From positions 22,383,780 to 22,447,779 of the forward strand of contig NC_080710.1 of NCBI RefSeq assembly GCF_019097595.1: a DNA stretch of 64,000 nucleotides, read 5' to 3'. This DNA is from Hemibagrus wyckioides (taxonomy: Eukaryota > Chordata > Actinopteri > Siluriformes > Bagridae). Shown here one piece after another: positions 47,826-60,409 of this stretch; within the stretch, counting starts at the first letter, position 1, and every line of letters begins with the position of its first letter. A program made the translations under genes and the position numbers. The notes under the pieces are model-generated. The model saw nothing but the letters and a program-made list of their open reading frames with translations. It ran no database searches and had not been told where the DNA came from.

Positions 47826-50800
47826 GTAGGTGCTCAATTGTTCGCAATAATGGTACCAACAGTTGTGCTAATACTGATTTTGTGATTTGATTGTCCTATT
47901 TTTCAGCTTTTAGCAATGACACTTAGGTTCCTCATTTTTGTTCCCTTAGCAACACACACCTTTGATAGCCCTGTTATCGGAAGGCAATCATGTTTGTCAG
48001 GAAAGAAAAGAAGCAATTTTCTCAGTACAGATATGGTAGACAGATATCAGTGGACGGCAGTGACTGAAGCAGAAAATATTTGCAGTAATAAAGCCATGTT
48101 TCACAGTGAAACCCTTATACCTCACTTGATTCTCCTTTCACACCTACCCTTTATTGCATTGCCCTTCATGGGATCTCTCATCAGCAACCGAATTCAGGCA
48201 ACACACGTAAATCCAAGTAACTTCTTTATCACCCAGCTAAAAAGAACTTTTTCTCCATTAGACAATTCATGTAAATGCTCCTGACTCTTTTAGGTAGTAA
48301 TGATCATTAAACAATCTTGTTCTGGTGATGTGTTAGGACACTGGTTTATGCTGGAGCGCACTGAGGTGTGCGCAGTGAGATGAGCACTTGTATGGCGAGC
48401 TTACTCTGGTGTTAAACTAGATTAATGTTTGCTGCTGCTCGAAACAAATGTGAAGCTCATAGCATACCAAGCACTACTGCGATTAGTGTGCAGTCCACGT
48501 GGCTCAATGCTCTCAAACACACTGCCTCTCCCTCACTTTCTGCTGTCCCTCCTCCCTCACTGTCTATTTCCCGCTCCTTCTATCCTTTCTCGCTGCCTGT
48601 GTCTCCTCTGGCTGGTGTGTTTCTAAGAGATAAGACCCTTGCTCATTTCACACAAGCAGAATAGAAAAGGGAGGGTAGTGGTAGTTGTTGGGGGTTGGGG
48701 TGGAGGTAGGGGGTGAACAGAACTCTGATGGCAGAGAAACTGCCTTGCCTATTTCTCCCGTCGTCTCCTTTGCTCTCTGCTTCTGGCTAAAGAGGACAAT
48801 TTATCCTTGTTTCAGGTGGGTGTATTTCCCCTAGCCCAAGTATCCTGATTAAGATAAAAACTACGTAAGGAGCATAGAACTTAAGAATGATTCTTATCTC
48901 ATGCTACATGCATCTTGATTTAAATAGCAAAGTTTTAATCACCTATTGTACCTGAAGTAAATACATTACATTTGGCACATTCTGGATATTTTACTGTATA
49001 TTGTGTGCTGTAAAACTTATAATACTTTGGGCTCTAGTTTTAAGCCAGCACAGTTACTATTTTATGTAGGTGGTATGCAGGCCGTTTATTTGCCTTCGTG
49101 CTCTTGTGCTATTTTTGTGTCATATAATAATGTATTGTACTGATATTGGCAAAGGGCCTCAGGTGAGTGTTTGACGTCACAAATCGGCAGACGGAGTTGT
49201 ATTTTGTACCAAAAATGTGTGTGCATGTGTTACCTCTTCCTAAGACCTGCTCTTAACTGCAGACACATCGATAAGACTGTATTTTCCTGGCTTATCAATC
49301 TTTTTTGAAGTCCTGTCCCATTTCATCCATTATCACCTCACTTCAAAATAAATTGTCCATTTCACCCAAATAAATACTACAGAAATGATCATTTTATTTG
49401 TAGCAAATAAGAACCAGCATCACGGTTGTGGCTACTAAAGGACAATTCACGGTGAAAGCACTGAAAGCTTTTCTGAAGCACCTAACACGTGAGTGTTTCA
49501 ATCCATATCAGCTGTGAGACGTGCCATAAAAATGTGCATCCAAATGTCATACTGCATTTTTCACTCACAGGATTTTTTTTTTTTTTTTTTTGCACTGAAC
49601 GAATAATAACATTACTTTATTAAACTAAAGAACTAAAGAATTTCACTTTTTAGAGCTTCAGTTTAGAGCTTCTTTCCAGAATATTTGTTGAGCTCTTTTA
49701 ATACTTATTTCTTAAATGACCATTTCTACATCACCAAAGACCAAGTAACTGTACCCACTCCTACACACTGTACGTATATAAAACTGTAAAAGTGCGAAAT
49801 GTTTTTCACTCTTGGAGCTGCATGAAGTAGATTAGCTTAAGCTCTCCAGCACTAGACCTCTATTTCTGCCAAATGTAGTGATTTGTTAATAAACAGACAT
49901 TGCAGAAATCACATTTTTTTCAATCCAGTAAACAACACGTGTTTGCTTGCAGTGTGATTAGACATAATTAGCATATAGTGATCCATGTGCATTCAATTCC
50001 AATAAAAAAAGACAGTGCAAATGTGGCATATATTATGTTTCTGAAAAAAAGTACATACCTAGATGGCAGAATATAATAGGAATCTTGTAATTTTTAGCGA
50101 GAAGCCATGCCAAGGGGAAAAGTATGTACTCCCTATTTGTATCTGCAGCCTGCACTATGTTATTCCTTTTATTCCTTAAATTTCATCATGTTTTCTCATG
50201 TTGTTCTCTGCATTAGCCCATTATCTCTATTTTTGCTACCTTCTTTGTATTTAAATGATTGTGAATTTTATGTTGTATTAAAGACTTTGTGTTTATTACC
50301 ACTAAATGATGTAAATAAAATGTAGTGACAGAGAGTATGCAATGACAAATGTAGTCACAAATTGGTTGGAGACTGAAGCAAGTGCAGAGTATTTTTCTTA
50401 AAGTGATACACACATGGACAACAACTATACCTATGTAACAAACAAAAACTAGACTAGACAAGCATGAAATGAACATGAGCATGGAATGGATACAGATGCT
50501 AAACAAACCTTGCTATACAAACGTGACTTAAATACTCATGCTCATGAGGCCAAAATATGTAGTGGCTGATGGGAATCCAAGTCCTGTGCTGTATTTAGCA
50601 CAACCATGGCAACACGTTCCCTACAAGTTCTGTTAGCCAAGTTCTGTTTTTTCTAACTAAAAATCTAGATAAAATCTGAATGTTTATTCGTATCTATTTT
50701 TATTTTATTACAAAAACATCACTGTCCTTCCTGGTTTGATTGTAAGATAATCTGGTTTGATTGTGTTTTGCAAAGCACACCTAACCACACCTCTTGATTA

Positions 50801-52095
50801 TATATTGTTTCAAATCCTTTGCCCACTCTTTAAAATTTTTGATTCCCTCTACACCATATTTCCTGTAATGTTCAAAGATATCAAAAATATGTAATGCCCC
50901 TGGGTTTCCTATTCATAAAAATAGAGGCCTTCATGATAAGTCTGAGAAAATCCCTCAGCTGCCTTGAAGGTTTGTTCAAGTATTTTTGGATTAGAAACTG
51001 TCCCACAAACTATTAACCTGTTCAAAGACTGATAGCACAGTTATGTATATTTAGTCATGTATAGAAGCTAATTTAGAGTTTTTACTTGCTTATACTTGCT
51101 TTTACTTATAAAATTTTTTTGTTTTGGTGGAGTTCAATTTTCAGTGAACAACAGTGACTGCCAAAATGATCATAAAAGATAAATGATCCCTTATGAATAA
51201 GGTACTGAGACAAAGCCTTTGGAACAGAAGATGAGAAACTCAATAAAAAATCAGAACTCAATTTAAATCCATAAAACTCCAATACAGGAAAGATTATGCC
51301 AAAGGCACAAACGTTGCTTGATGTGGTTCTTCATTAATTGTGAAGTGTGTATTGTTTGAATTGGAAATATTATCAGATATCTAAAATAACATTACACAAT
51401 AACATACCACAAATTAATCCTCATCAGTTTAGGTTTGTTGTCCTCACCTAATTAATTGTCAGCTATCACTGCAAAGCAATAATCATGTATAAACATGCAC
51501 TGTTTACAAGGAACCTCCTCGGTTTGTTGAGTAGAATTGCAGATGCCAGAGGTGTGTTTGTTCAGGATGTAAATCTCCAACCTGTTTAAATGATCCCCAG
51601 GGTTACATTAGTAGGGCTCAGGTTGCTACACCAGTGACACATCACTGCACTGGGTATGAAATTGCATTGTTGTCATTTTTCATTCTGGGCTGATGAATGA
51701 ACACACAGTGACTCTAATCAGTGTAGCAAACATTTAGTGTATGCTAAGAAAAAGTGAATACAAACACAAATTCTGTTCTTATGCAGCCCCCTAAATATTT
51801 AAGATAACTAAAACTATAAGATGGGCACAGACAAAGTTGAATTAAGAAATAACCTCTTTAGCCATGACAAGATGAATCCATTTAATCCCAGTGGTTACAA
51901 ATTGGATGGTGGATGGTGTTTTTTTTTTTTTTTCAATTTATGTTAAAGCAATACATTTCATTATATGCATCATATTTCTTTTTAAGGGCAGCAAGTAAAA
52001 CATATTATAATACAGACACTCCCATATAATTTCAAACAAACTTTAAAGAGCATATCACTGATATTTTATTTTGTTTTATTTTATTTTTATCCACA

Positions 52096-52135
<40 letters not shown>

Positions 52136-53826
52136 TATATTATTTATCCACAATTACTGATAATATTAAATATTTATTATAAAAAATAAATAATTTTTAC
52201 TTTAAATGTAGAGTAAAATAAAAAATAAAATTCAAAATTCCGTGCTGTATGATTTTAAATATTTTTCAAGTAATTGGATATTACTGATCAACTGATCAAT
52301 TTTCAAGTTTTTTTCATTTTGTGCAATAAGACTATTTGATGAGAAATATGCATTATATGTACCTACATAGCTGGGACAAATTTGGGATTAAATGTGTTAA
52401 ATGTGCCGCTGCACTAAATTGTAATTCTATTAGAAATAGTATTTCTATATTGACCTTTTTTATTAATTCTGTCCCCAGTTAAGATGGGGCTGTAATGCAA
52501 TAATCCTGGGATAATGACATGTACAAAGAAATCCTAATCAAAGACAGATAAGCAGATCACTATCAGGCAAATGAAATATAATGGTATATAAATATGAATT
52601 GAAACAGGAAAAACAAACAATTACATTTTGTGGACCCACATCTTGCTGAAATTGTCATGTTTTTTTTATTACTCAGATTGGACCTACTATGTGTGTTTTC
52701 TGTGCCTTTCTTTTATATTTCCTATTGCGTTTCCATTTTCATGTCCAAGCTTTTTTCCCCTCCGTTTTTCAGCTGGTGCCTCTGAATCCTCTTAGTTAAT
52801 TCTTGAATCCCCAGTTCCTCTCTTCATATCCCTGTATCTACCCTTATCTTATACTGCTTAATAGATTCACATCCTGCTGATAGTCATGTTGGGAGACTTT
52901 GCATGGATGTTTGCTCTTCATACAACATAAATGTTTTTCATGCATACCTATCAAATGGGGAATCAGCCAGTGTTGCAGATGAGCGTAACTCCTCCATTCT
53001 CTGAGGACATGTTAATAAAACAAGCTGCAGATAACGGTAATTACCACTCAGCAGCTCCTGCTCTCCACTGGGGGTGCACTAAGAGATTGGCTGTGTGTAG
53101 TTAGTCCTCCATGTCGTTGGGATTAATTTTGCTTTTAATTAGAGTACACCCTCAGTGATACTGCTTTCATTCTCTCCATCCAGCTCTGCCATGCACTGCC
53201 TACAGCACCTTTGTCAACACCACCCCTCGCCTCACTCGCCTGCTGTATCATTGCTATATTAGCATAAGTAATTACAAATTCCTGTCTGTCTGCATGGGTT
53301 TCTAATTTAAAATAAATGCATTGATCACTTTGATTCACTTTTAGTTTGGAGCTGCCTGTCTTGTACAATTAAGATAATAGGGGTATGTGATGGGGGGTGG
53401 CGTGGGTGTTATTTGACCCCCCTCCTCCTACTTTTACTGTTATCTCTTTTTTTTATTTCAAACCCTCAAGAGCTTTCAGAAGATTCAAACTGCAGTGTTC
53501 TTATATTGCACACTGTAGACTATGCGGCAATCACAAGCTTGAAGATAAGTGGGGTTCGAAACCCTGTGTGCGTGCTGTTCTATTGATTTCACTTCAGAAG
53601 AAATTTGTGTAAAACATAGAAATCCGTATCCACTTAAACTGACAAATAACACTTGGCCTGAATAAAAATGAGACCAAAGAATAAGCACTCCACCAGAACT
53701 GTTTTTGACACTCTTGTCTGAGCAGGAAACCCCGGTTGCTGATGCATATAAATATGCGTCATTCTGTAAATATGAATGAATACATGGACCACATGTACTA
53801 TTGATGTGACTTCTCCCACTAGATCA
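45766..53826. other. Gene-free AT-rich stretch with simple repeats
   Basis: No exon, domain or clear transposon is recognised over 8 kb. Simple repeats are a TTCAC pentamer x5 (46823-46850), (CT)n at 47743-47784 followed by (CA)n at 47795-47823, poly-T at about 49571-49591 and 51920-51935, and (ATT)n at 52096-52135. Three unique-looking subregions (47150-47320, 51420-51730, 53000-53370) hold clustered TAATTA/CAATTA homeodomain-type cores and fewer repeats. They could be conserved non-coding elements, but this cannot be shown from one sequence. Confidence 0.5.
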
Positions 53827-53904
53827 GGGGTGTCCAATCTTATTCAGAAAGGGCCAGTGTGTGTTCAGGTTTCCATTCCAACCAAGCAGAAGCTACACCT
53901 GAGT
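53827..53904. mobile_element. Fragment of a common fish DNA-repeat terminus
   Basis: GGGGTGTCCAATCTTATTCAG...GGGCCAGTGTGTGTTCAGGTTTCCATTCCAACCAAGCAG matches a terminus found widely in teleost genomes. Only about 80 bases remain and the superfamily is uncertain. Confidence 0.5.
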
Positions 53905-54105
53905 ATACTGAAAGTCAAGTCAAGAAGCTTTCATTGTCATTTCAACCATACAGTATGTAGCTGATGCAGTACACAGTGAAATGAAACAATATTTCTCCAG
54001 GACTCTGGTGCTACATGAAACAACACAGGGCTAAGGACTAAAAGTAAGTTGTCCTAGCTACAAAATGCACATCATGTGCAACCAAGTGCAAACAGTGTGT
54101 TGTTG
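53905..54105 (-). mobile_element. Non-LTR retrotransposon 3' tail fragment
   Basis: GTCAAGTCAAGAAGCTTTCATTGTCATTTCAACCATAC...GCAGTACACAGTGAAATGAAACAA is, in antisense, the 3' end of a common fish LINE. It abuts the left edge of the gypsy-like element and may have replaced its 5' LTR start. A short related piece lies at about 63588-63612. Confidence 0.55.
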
Positions 54106-54314
54106 TTCATGAGTAACTGCATTGTGACTACTTTGAAATAGGAACTCTGAACTGTGTAGTTCAATGTGATGTAAGGAGGAAAAAAGAGAGAATGTGAGTT
54201 AAGTAATAAACCTGATGGATGTTTGCTAATTCTGTCTCGTCTGCTTATTGCTAATTATACTGCCAAATACCACAAATTGGCGATGAGGATTAAGTTTTTT
54301 CTTTTTCTGCTAAT

Positions 54315-55026
54315 TTGGTCACGAAGATGGCTATTGCCTATGTGCCTTTTCCGAGTTTTTCCTGCCTTGCCCCGGCAAACCTCCTATGCCGTTCAGCACA
54401 TGGCTGCGGAACCTATGCATTATCGGGGGACTTCTGGCTGGATGAAGGACGGAGAGCTGTCCTGCTTCACTGCCTTGGCACAGAGCAACAGCGGATTTTC
54501 TACTCATTGTCTAACGTAGGTACGACCTATAAGGATGCAGAGGCTGCACTAAAAGCTAACATAGTAATTTAACATCACGCCTTCCATAAACGCTACCAGG
54601 CACCTCAGGAGACAGTTATACATTACGTTGCTGCCTTGTGAGAACTTGTTGTTACATGTGAATTCGGTGCATGTGCTGAAGAGATGATTCAAGATCAGTT
54701 AGTGGAAAATGTTCTTATAGCCCACGATACGAGAGAGACTTTTACTTCAAACGGATCTCACGCTGGATAGAGCTTTTACTATAGTGAGTCAGATTGAATC
54801 GGCTGCCGATCAGGCTAAATCAATCTCAAACCCTCACCAACCTATCACTTCCGTACAAGCAGTACAGCACGTAGTAAAGTGCAGGAGGGGGAAACCACCA
54901 CATATCAGGCCCAATTCTGCTCATGGGGGAAAAACACGGTCCTGCTTTCACTGTGGCTCAGAGGCACACTTATCTAACACTGCAAACTGCCCTGCTGCAA
55001 GACTGGACATTATGCTAAAGTGTGTG
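54315..55026 (+). pseudogene. Gypsy gag remnant
   Basis: Recognisable capsid-region pieces include WLDEGRRAVLLHCLG and QQRIFYSLSN. In another frame come YQAPQETVIHYVAAL and EEMIQDQLVENV. A zinc knuckle of CCHC type follows at about 54943-54990 (CFHCGSEAHLSNTANC, spacing slightly abnormal). At least two frame changes and several stop codons break it. Function in the live family is RNA packaging and particle assembly. Confidence 0.75.
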
Positions 55027-57530
55027 TGAATTACCAGAAGTTACTGTTCTGTACACAGAATATACAGCTCGCTTGCCTAGCATTACGAGTACAGTAACCA
55101 TATCCACCTCTGCTGATCAGATCTGTACAGTGAATGTGGTGGTTGACACCAGGTCTTCTGTTTCGATCTTGCCTCACAGTACTTATGCACACCATTTCAG
55201 TGATGTTGCACTGTCACAACCAACAGTCAGGCTGGTGACTTAATCAAAAACTCAAATTCCAGTGGTCGAATGTTTGTCAGCGAACGTTTTGTTACATGAC
55301 CACACAGCTTTTGCTACATTCTTTATTGTGGAAAAAGGCACACCACTGATGGGGAAGGACTTAATGTCTGCACTGCAAGTGAGGATTGAGAATAGTGTTG
55401 TAGTGTTGTAAAGTGTTCTAAAAATTTTATACACTGTGTAAAGCTGGATGAAACGGTCACACCAGTGCATCAAAAACTTCACCGTCTTTCTGTGTGAAGT
55501 GCTGTGTTCAGAAGAATTAAGTAGCTTACAAACAGCTGGGGTGATAGAATGCATTGATGCTTCTGCATGGGTCTCACCAATTGTTGTTACTCAGAAAAAG
55601 TCAGGAAAAATCAGGATGTGTGTGGACCTCAGAGGGCCAAATAAAGCAGTAATCGTGGATTCTTTTCCGTTGCCACACATGGATGAACTGTTCACTACTC
55701 TCAAAGGCTCTGCTGTCTTCACCACTATTGACCTGATTAACGCTTACTATCAAGTGCCACTGCATGAGGACAGTCGCAATCTCACTGTCTTTATTACCCA
55801 TGATGGACTGTACAGATTTTGCCGTGTTCCTTATGAGTTAGCTTCAGCACCTGCAGCATTTCAGAAGATGATGACCATCATACTTGCTGGATAGTCAGGG
55901 GTCGAAAATTATCTGGATGGTATTATTGTCCACAGACGCAACATGTCTACACACAACAAAACGCTTCAAGAGGTCTTACAGCATTTGGAAGCCTCTAGGT
56001 TACAACTCAATAAAGACAAATGCCATTTCCATCAAACCAGTCTGCTGTTCTTAGGCCATACTGTGTCAGCAGAGGGCCTTCACCTGGATGAGTCACAAGT
56101 ACAGGCAATACTTAATGCTCCTGCACCTTCAGGTGCATCTACTTTGCATTTCTTATTGGGACTCATGTTATGGTACAATAAGTTCATCCCGGATTTTTCC
56201 ACTGTTGTAGTCCCAGTGTCCACATGCCTACAAGCTCCCAATGGATTCAGCTGGTCAAAAGAGGCAGGACAAAGTTTGAACAAAGTGAAACAATTGCTGG
56301 CAAGCAGCCCCTCCTTGGCATTATTTGACCCCACAATGCGTACCATTGTCTCTACAGATGCTTCTGATTATGGCCTGGATGCCATACTCTCCCAGGTTAG
56401 TCCAGATGGCACTGAACGTACTGCAGCTTTTGCTTCACACACTCTGACGGCTGCAGAGCATAAATATGGAACAGTTGAAAAGGAAGCACTAGCATGCGTG
56501 TAGGCCGTAGAAAGGTGGCGTACTTTCCTATGGGGCCGTTGTTTCACTCTACGTACGGACCACCAGGCTCTGACAACCCTACTTACCACTAAAGGTGTTG
56601 GTCGTGCTGGACTTCGTATAGCAAGATGGTCTGCACACCTCATGTCATTTAACTATGATGTGGTATACCGTCCAGGTTCCCAAAATGCCCCTGCTGATTA
56701 CCTGTCACGTATGCACTTACTTGATGATGCTGTTGATCTGGCTCATAATGCTGATGATAATGTGGATGAAGAGTTTGTTGCATTTCTGGCTGCCACCTGT
56801 AATTCTCTGTCTGCTGCTGATGTTGCTGCCGCATGTGCTTCTTGTCCTGTATTAACCAAACTTGCACAGATTACTGATGGCTGGCCTCCTTCACCCAAGG
56901 GACTGAATGCTGACTTGTTGGCATACTATCAGCTGCAACTGGAATTATCTGTGAAGAATAACTTCATCTTCCGAGGCTCACGGCTGATAGCACCTACTGC
57001 TCTTCACTCTAGGCTAGTCTCTATAGCGCATGAAGGGTACCAAGGGGAGATGAGAACTAAGCAGTGTCTCCATGATCTCTATTGGTGTCCAGGAAAGGAT
57101 GTTCAGGTTCAGGACGCTGTTCGTTCTTATCATGTATGTCAACTCAATGACACAATGGTGAACTCACATCCTGCCCCTCTTCAGCCAGTACTGCTGCCAG
57201 ATGGACCATGGCAGAAGGTAGCTATGGATATAGTCGGGCCCCATCCATCTATATCCGGCACCATCATTTTTCTCTCTACTACCCAGCAGCTAATGGTGCT
57301 GTAGAGAAGTTTAACCATGTGCTCAAACACACAATCCAAATGGCCATCCAGCAGAATCAACCGTGGAAACCTGTAGTAACTGACTTCTTGCAGGTATACC
57401 GTGACACTCTGTATGCCACAACCGGTACTTCTCCCTTTCAACTTCTTTATGGCAGGCAAATGCACACAAGGCTGTCTATTCTGCCATCTTCCCTGTGTGC
57501 TCACCCACTGATATGACTGTCCGCCAAAAG
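55027..57530 (+). pseudogene. Gypsy pol remnant (PR, RT, RH, IN)
   Basis: The protease keeps VNVVVDTRSSVSILP, with the catalytic Asp-Thr-Gly changed to Asp-Thr-Arg. The reverse transcriptase (about 55520-56000) keeps IRMCVDLRGPNKAV and LPHMDELF. A TAG stop near 55892 follows, and the catalytic YLDD box reads YLDG. RNase H keeps STDASDYGLDA (about 56350) and is cut by a stop near 56501. Integrase retains a zinc-finger region (about 56990-57160) and a C-terminal part (LYYPAANGAVEKFNHVLK, about 57275-57510). The catalytic core between IVGP (about 57240) and that point is deleted. The gene is inactive at several independent places. Confidence 0.85.
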
Positions 57531-58083
57531 GTTAGATGGATGCAACAGAAAATGAAACGGTATACTGATGCTAAGTGCAGCACACGTAACCCTTGCTTCT
57601 AGGAGGGAGACAAAGTGAGAGTTCGAAATCATCTGCATGTTCTTAAGGGACACAGTAAATTCACAGATCTGCTCACAGTGAACAAAGACTGGGGGTGGGT
57701 ACATATGTCCTTAGTGATGGGAAAATTTGGAATGCTTCCAAGCTTACTGCATTTCCATGCCCGACCACAGAGAACACAGATCACTGTACACATAGTCATA
57801 CGTTTAGACCTACACGTAATGCTCACAAACCTAGTTGGTTAAAGGACTGTCACTTAGACCTGATGTATTGAATGCACTGTGCTCACATTGGTATGCTACC
57901 AAGTTGAGCCATTTTCATATAATAAGTTGTAATGATACAGAATTGGTATGGTCTGCATCACTACTGTTATCATATATGTGTTATAGTGTTATATAGTTGA
58001 GAATTGAAGGCTAGTTAAAGCTACAAGACGAATGTACTTCTGATTAATAATTACAGGAATGTTCAGTAAAAAGAGGGGAAGAG

Positions 58084-59089
58084 TTCTCCTCAAATCAGCT
58101 GTGGTTACCTGCTTGTTTGGTAGAGGGATGTTCTTCCTAGCTGCTACATTGTTCTGAACCAAGCGTAGAAGTCATTCAGTGCTTTTAGGAGGGATTTGTC
58201 ACTGTCACAGCCAGGTGAAGATGCCCTGCCACATGCACACATGTTTACCTATTTTTAATACAGCAGATTTTGTTCCTTTGTGTCTCACTTAATGAGGTAC
58301 ACACCTAAGTGTTAATATCATTAAACCAGATTGCCAGCCTTTGTTGGCTTCTGGAAGGAGTACTGCAGTAAAGGCTGCCTTGTCTTGGCTGGAGATTAGC
58401 AGGGGATGTTTCCTTGTCACTGTCTTGTCTCCTATGTAATAGCTTGTGGTTTTACACACAGGTTCTTATCCAGCCAAAAAGTTCTCAGGGGGTTTAAATA
58501 AAGCAGCTGTGTTGTCTATGTTTGGGGACCATTGGCTACCAGGATTTCAGCCCATATGTCTGCTCAACCAGTGAGCCAGGACAGCATGAATCACAGCCAC
58601 TCTGACTCTTCAGGCTTGGGGTCCACTAAGCCTTCCAAATAAAATTTGCATTCTAGCAGGAACCCATCTGGAGTGAATTTAGTGCAGTCAAAACAAGCTG
58701 GGGAGTCCATGAACATAATTTTGGGTAATAGATCGAGTCAAACACTGGAATGGTCAGCTTGGCACTCTTGCCTTACTGCTTTATCTATGGTAGTGGCACA
58801 GTACTGTATCATGTATGGAGAGGTAAGAAAGATGCAATTGCAGTAGGTGTTTTATTAGAGTGGTAGGCAGACAAATCCAAAATATTAATTAAAAGACAAT
58901 AACAAGAAACAGGTAGCAAGGTATGTGGCAAATCAGGTGATATATGAACAATGATATTTAAAATCAAAAGTAAACTTAATAAGGGAACAGTACTATATTA
59001 TTAAAAAGGGATTCAGAACACAGAACAAAAAGGCTTGGTAATGATGGGGGATTAAGTATTTAGCTTAATACTAAACATTGAAACACAAA
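58084..59089. other. Spacer between the gypsy and DIRS elements
   Basis: No coding sequence recognised. A TTTAAATAAAGC motif at about 58492-58503 could belong to a diverged LTR, but no matching sequence is present at 54 kb to support that. Confidence 0.4.
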
Positions 59090-59310
59090 GTTCCCTTTCA
59101 AGAGAACTCAATGCTGCATCATGGCTAATGCTATGGGAACTCTTCTTTGTGGAAGTTGTGTATGAAGCTCTGTGTGAAATCACGCTGATTTATTGGCTGA
59201 TTTATTGGATTTATCATGTGATGAGGCAGAGATCACCAGCAAGACCATAAAAGGGCATCTAGATCACATTCCTCCAGCTTCTTTGTCTTCAGGAAATGCT
59301 CTGTGCATGT
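59090..59310 (+). repeat. DIRS left inverted terminal repeat
   Basis: The blocks TCATGGCTAATGCTATGGGAAC, GAAGCTCTGTGTGAAATCAC, TCATGTGATGA.GCAGAG and AAGACCATAAAAGG are found in inverse order and complement at 62804-63030, about 75-80 percent identical by eye. Confidence 0.85.
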
Positions 59311-60409
59311 TTGTGTCAGTTGTTTGTCTTGTCTGTCTAGACTAGAGAAAAAGAAGATATTGTTTCTTGAGAGAAAACAATTAGTGGCATTTGTGTTGTT
59401 GAAGGCAGTTTCACGCGATGTCGTTAAGCTCATTATGTGCTAACTTGGTTGTATTTCCAGCCAAGTGCTTGCTCCTCATGGCTTGAGTCCTGCATTTGTC
59501 GAGGCAGCTTAGCTTATATTTGCCTGATAAAAGGTTAGCTTTGTCAGCTCTGAGCTTGACAACCACTACCTAACTTCATGCCACCTTCCACCTCCATGCA
59601 TGTATCTCCCATATCTTTCCCAGACCTCCACACTGAGGTGTCGAGGATGTGGAATAATCCACTGCTATTCAGTCATTGTGGGCCTAGATGAACATGGGTA
59701 TGTGGATATGTCTAGGATTAAAGAGATGACTGCGAGCAATCTCTCCCCTTCACTGGCCACATGGAGAAAATCTGCACTCTGTCAGGCTATGGTGGCCATT
59801 ATAGAGAAAGCTTACAAGGCCACAATGGCTGGTTTCTCCAAATTTCCTATTCTTAGCTTGCTGCAGTGAGGAGCTAGAGCTATCTACCACTAGTCCCTGG
59901 CCTCAGCCTGGCCTGCTGAGGCAGGAAAGGAGACTAGTGTTGCCCACACAAATTCTGGGCAGCCAGCCAGTGCTTAGGAGCAGGCCCACCAGGTGGTCAT
60001 CTCCACCAGGCAGGCCAAAAAGGAATCCTAATTCCCGAGGGTTAGGGTTTCTTGGGATGTCCCTATGGCCATCTCCCCATGATCAGCCATGCCCACCCAT
60101 GCTCCTACTCTTTATGTGTCACTGCTACATGGGTTAGCACCTTCCAGCTCACTGTTTAACGGCCGGATGAGAACAGACAGAGGCTCTAAATACCTCTTTC
60201 AGACCCCCTGGCAGTGTGGAAGCTTCTACCAGGTCAGTCGCAGTGGGTTTTGGATACTGTGGGAAAAGGCTACAAAATCCAGTTCGCCTCACATCCTTCT
60301 TCGTTCAAGGTATGCTGCCCACTATTGTTGGCATAGAAGAAAACTTCATTTTTCCAGGAGAATCATCTCTCACATCTGAGAAAGGGGCCATAGAGTATAT
60401 TCCCCTCCC

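Larger units (their letters stand above)
54110..58083 (+). mobile_element. Defective Ty3/gypsy LTR retrotransposon
   Basis: Domain order is gag with a CCHC-like knuckle, protease, reverse transcriptase, RNase H, integrase, the Ty3/gypsy order. The element probably begins with the remains of a 5' LTR (AATAAA at about 54206, ending near CCACA at 54276), followed by a leader starting ATTGGCGATGAGG at 54278. A polypurine run (AAAAAGAGGGGAAG, 58069-58082) marks the 3' end of the internal region. I could not find a matching 3' LTR after it, so the element is truncated or its LTRs have diverged. No envelope gene is seen. Confidence 0.85.

Noticed and set aside
53135..53368. 77-codon minus-strand open frame in the gene-free stretch
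   Set aside because: No domain or family is recognisable and no flanking splice signals support an exon.
54110..58083. Endogenous retrovirus with envelope
   Set aside because: No envelope-like frame lies between integrase and the polypurine run. Domain order and sequence fit a Ty3/gypsy retrotransposon.
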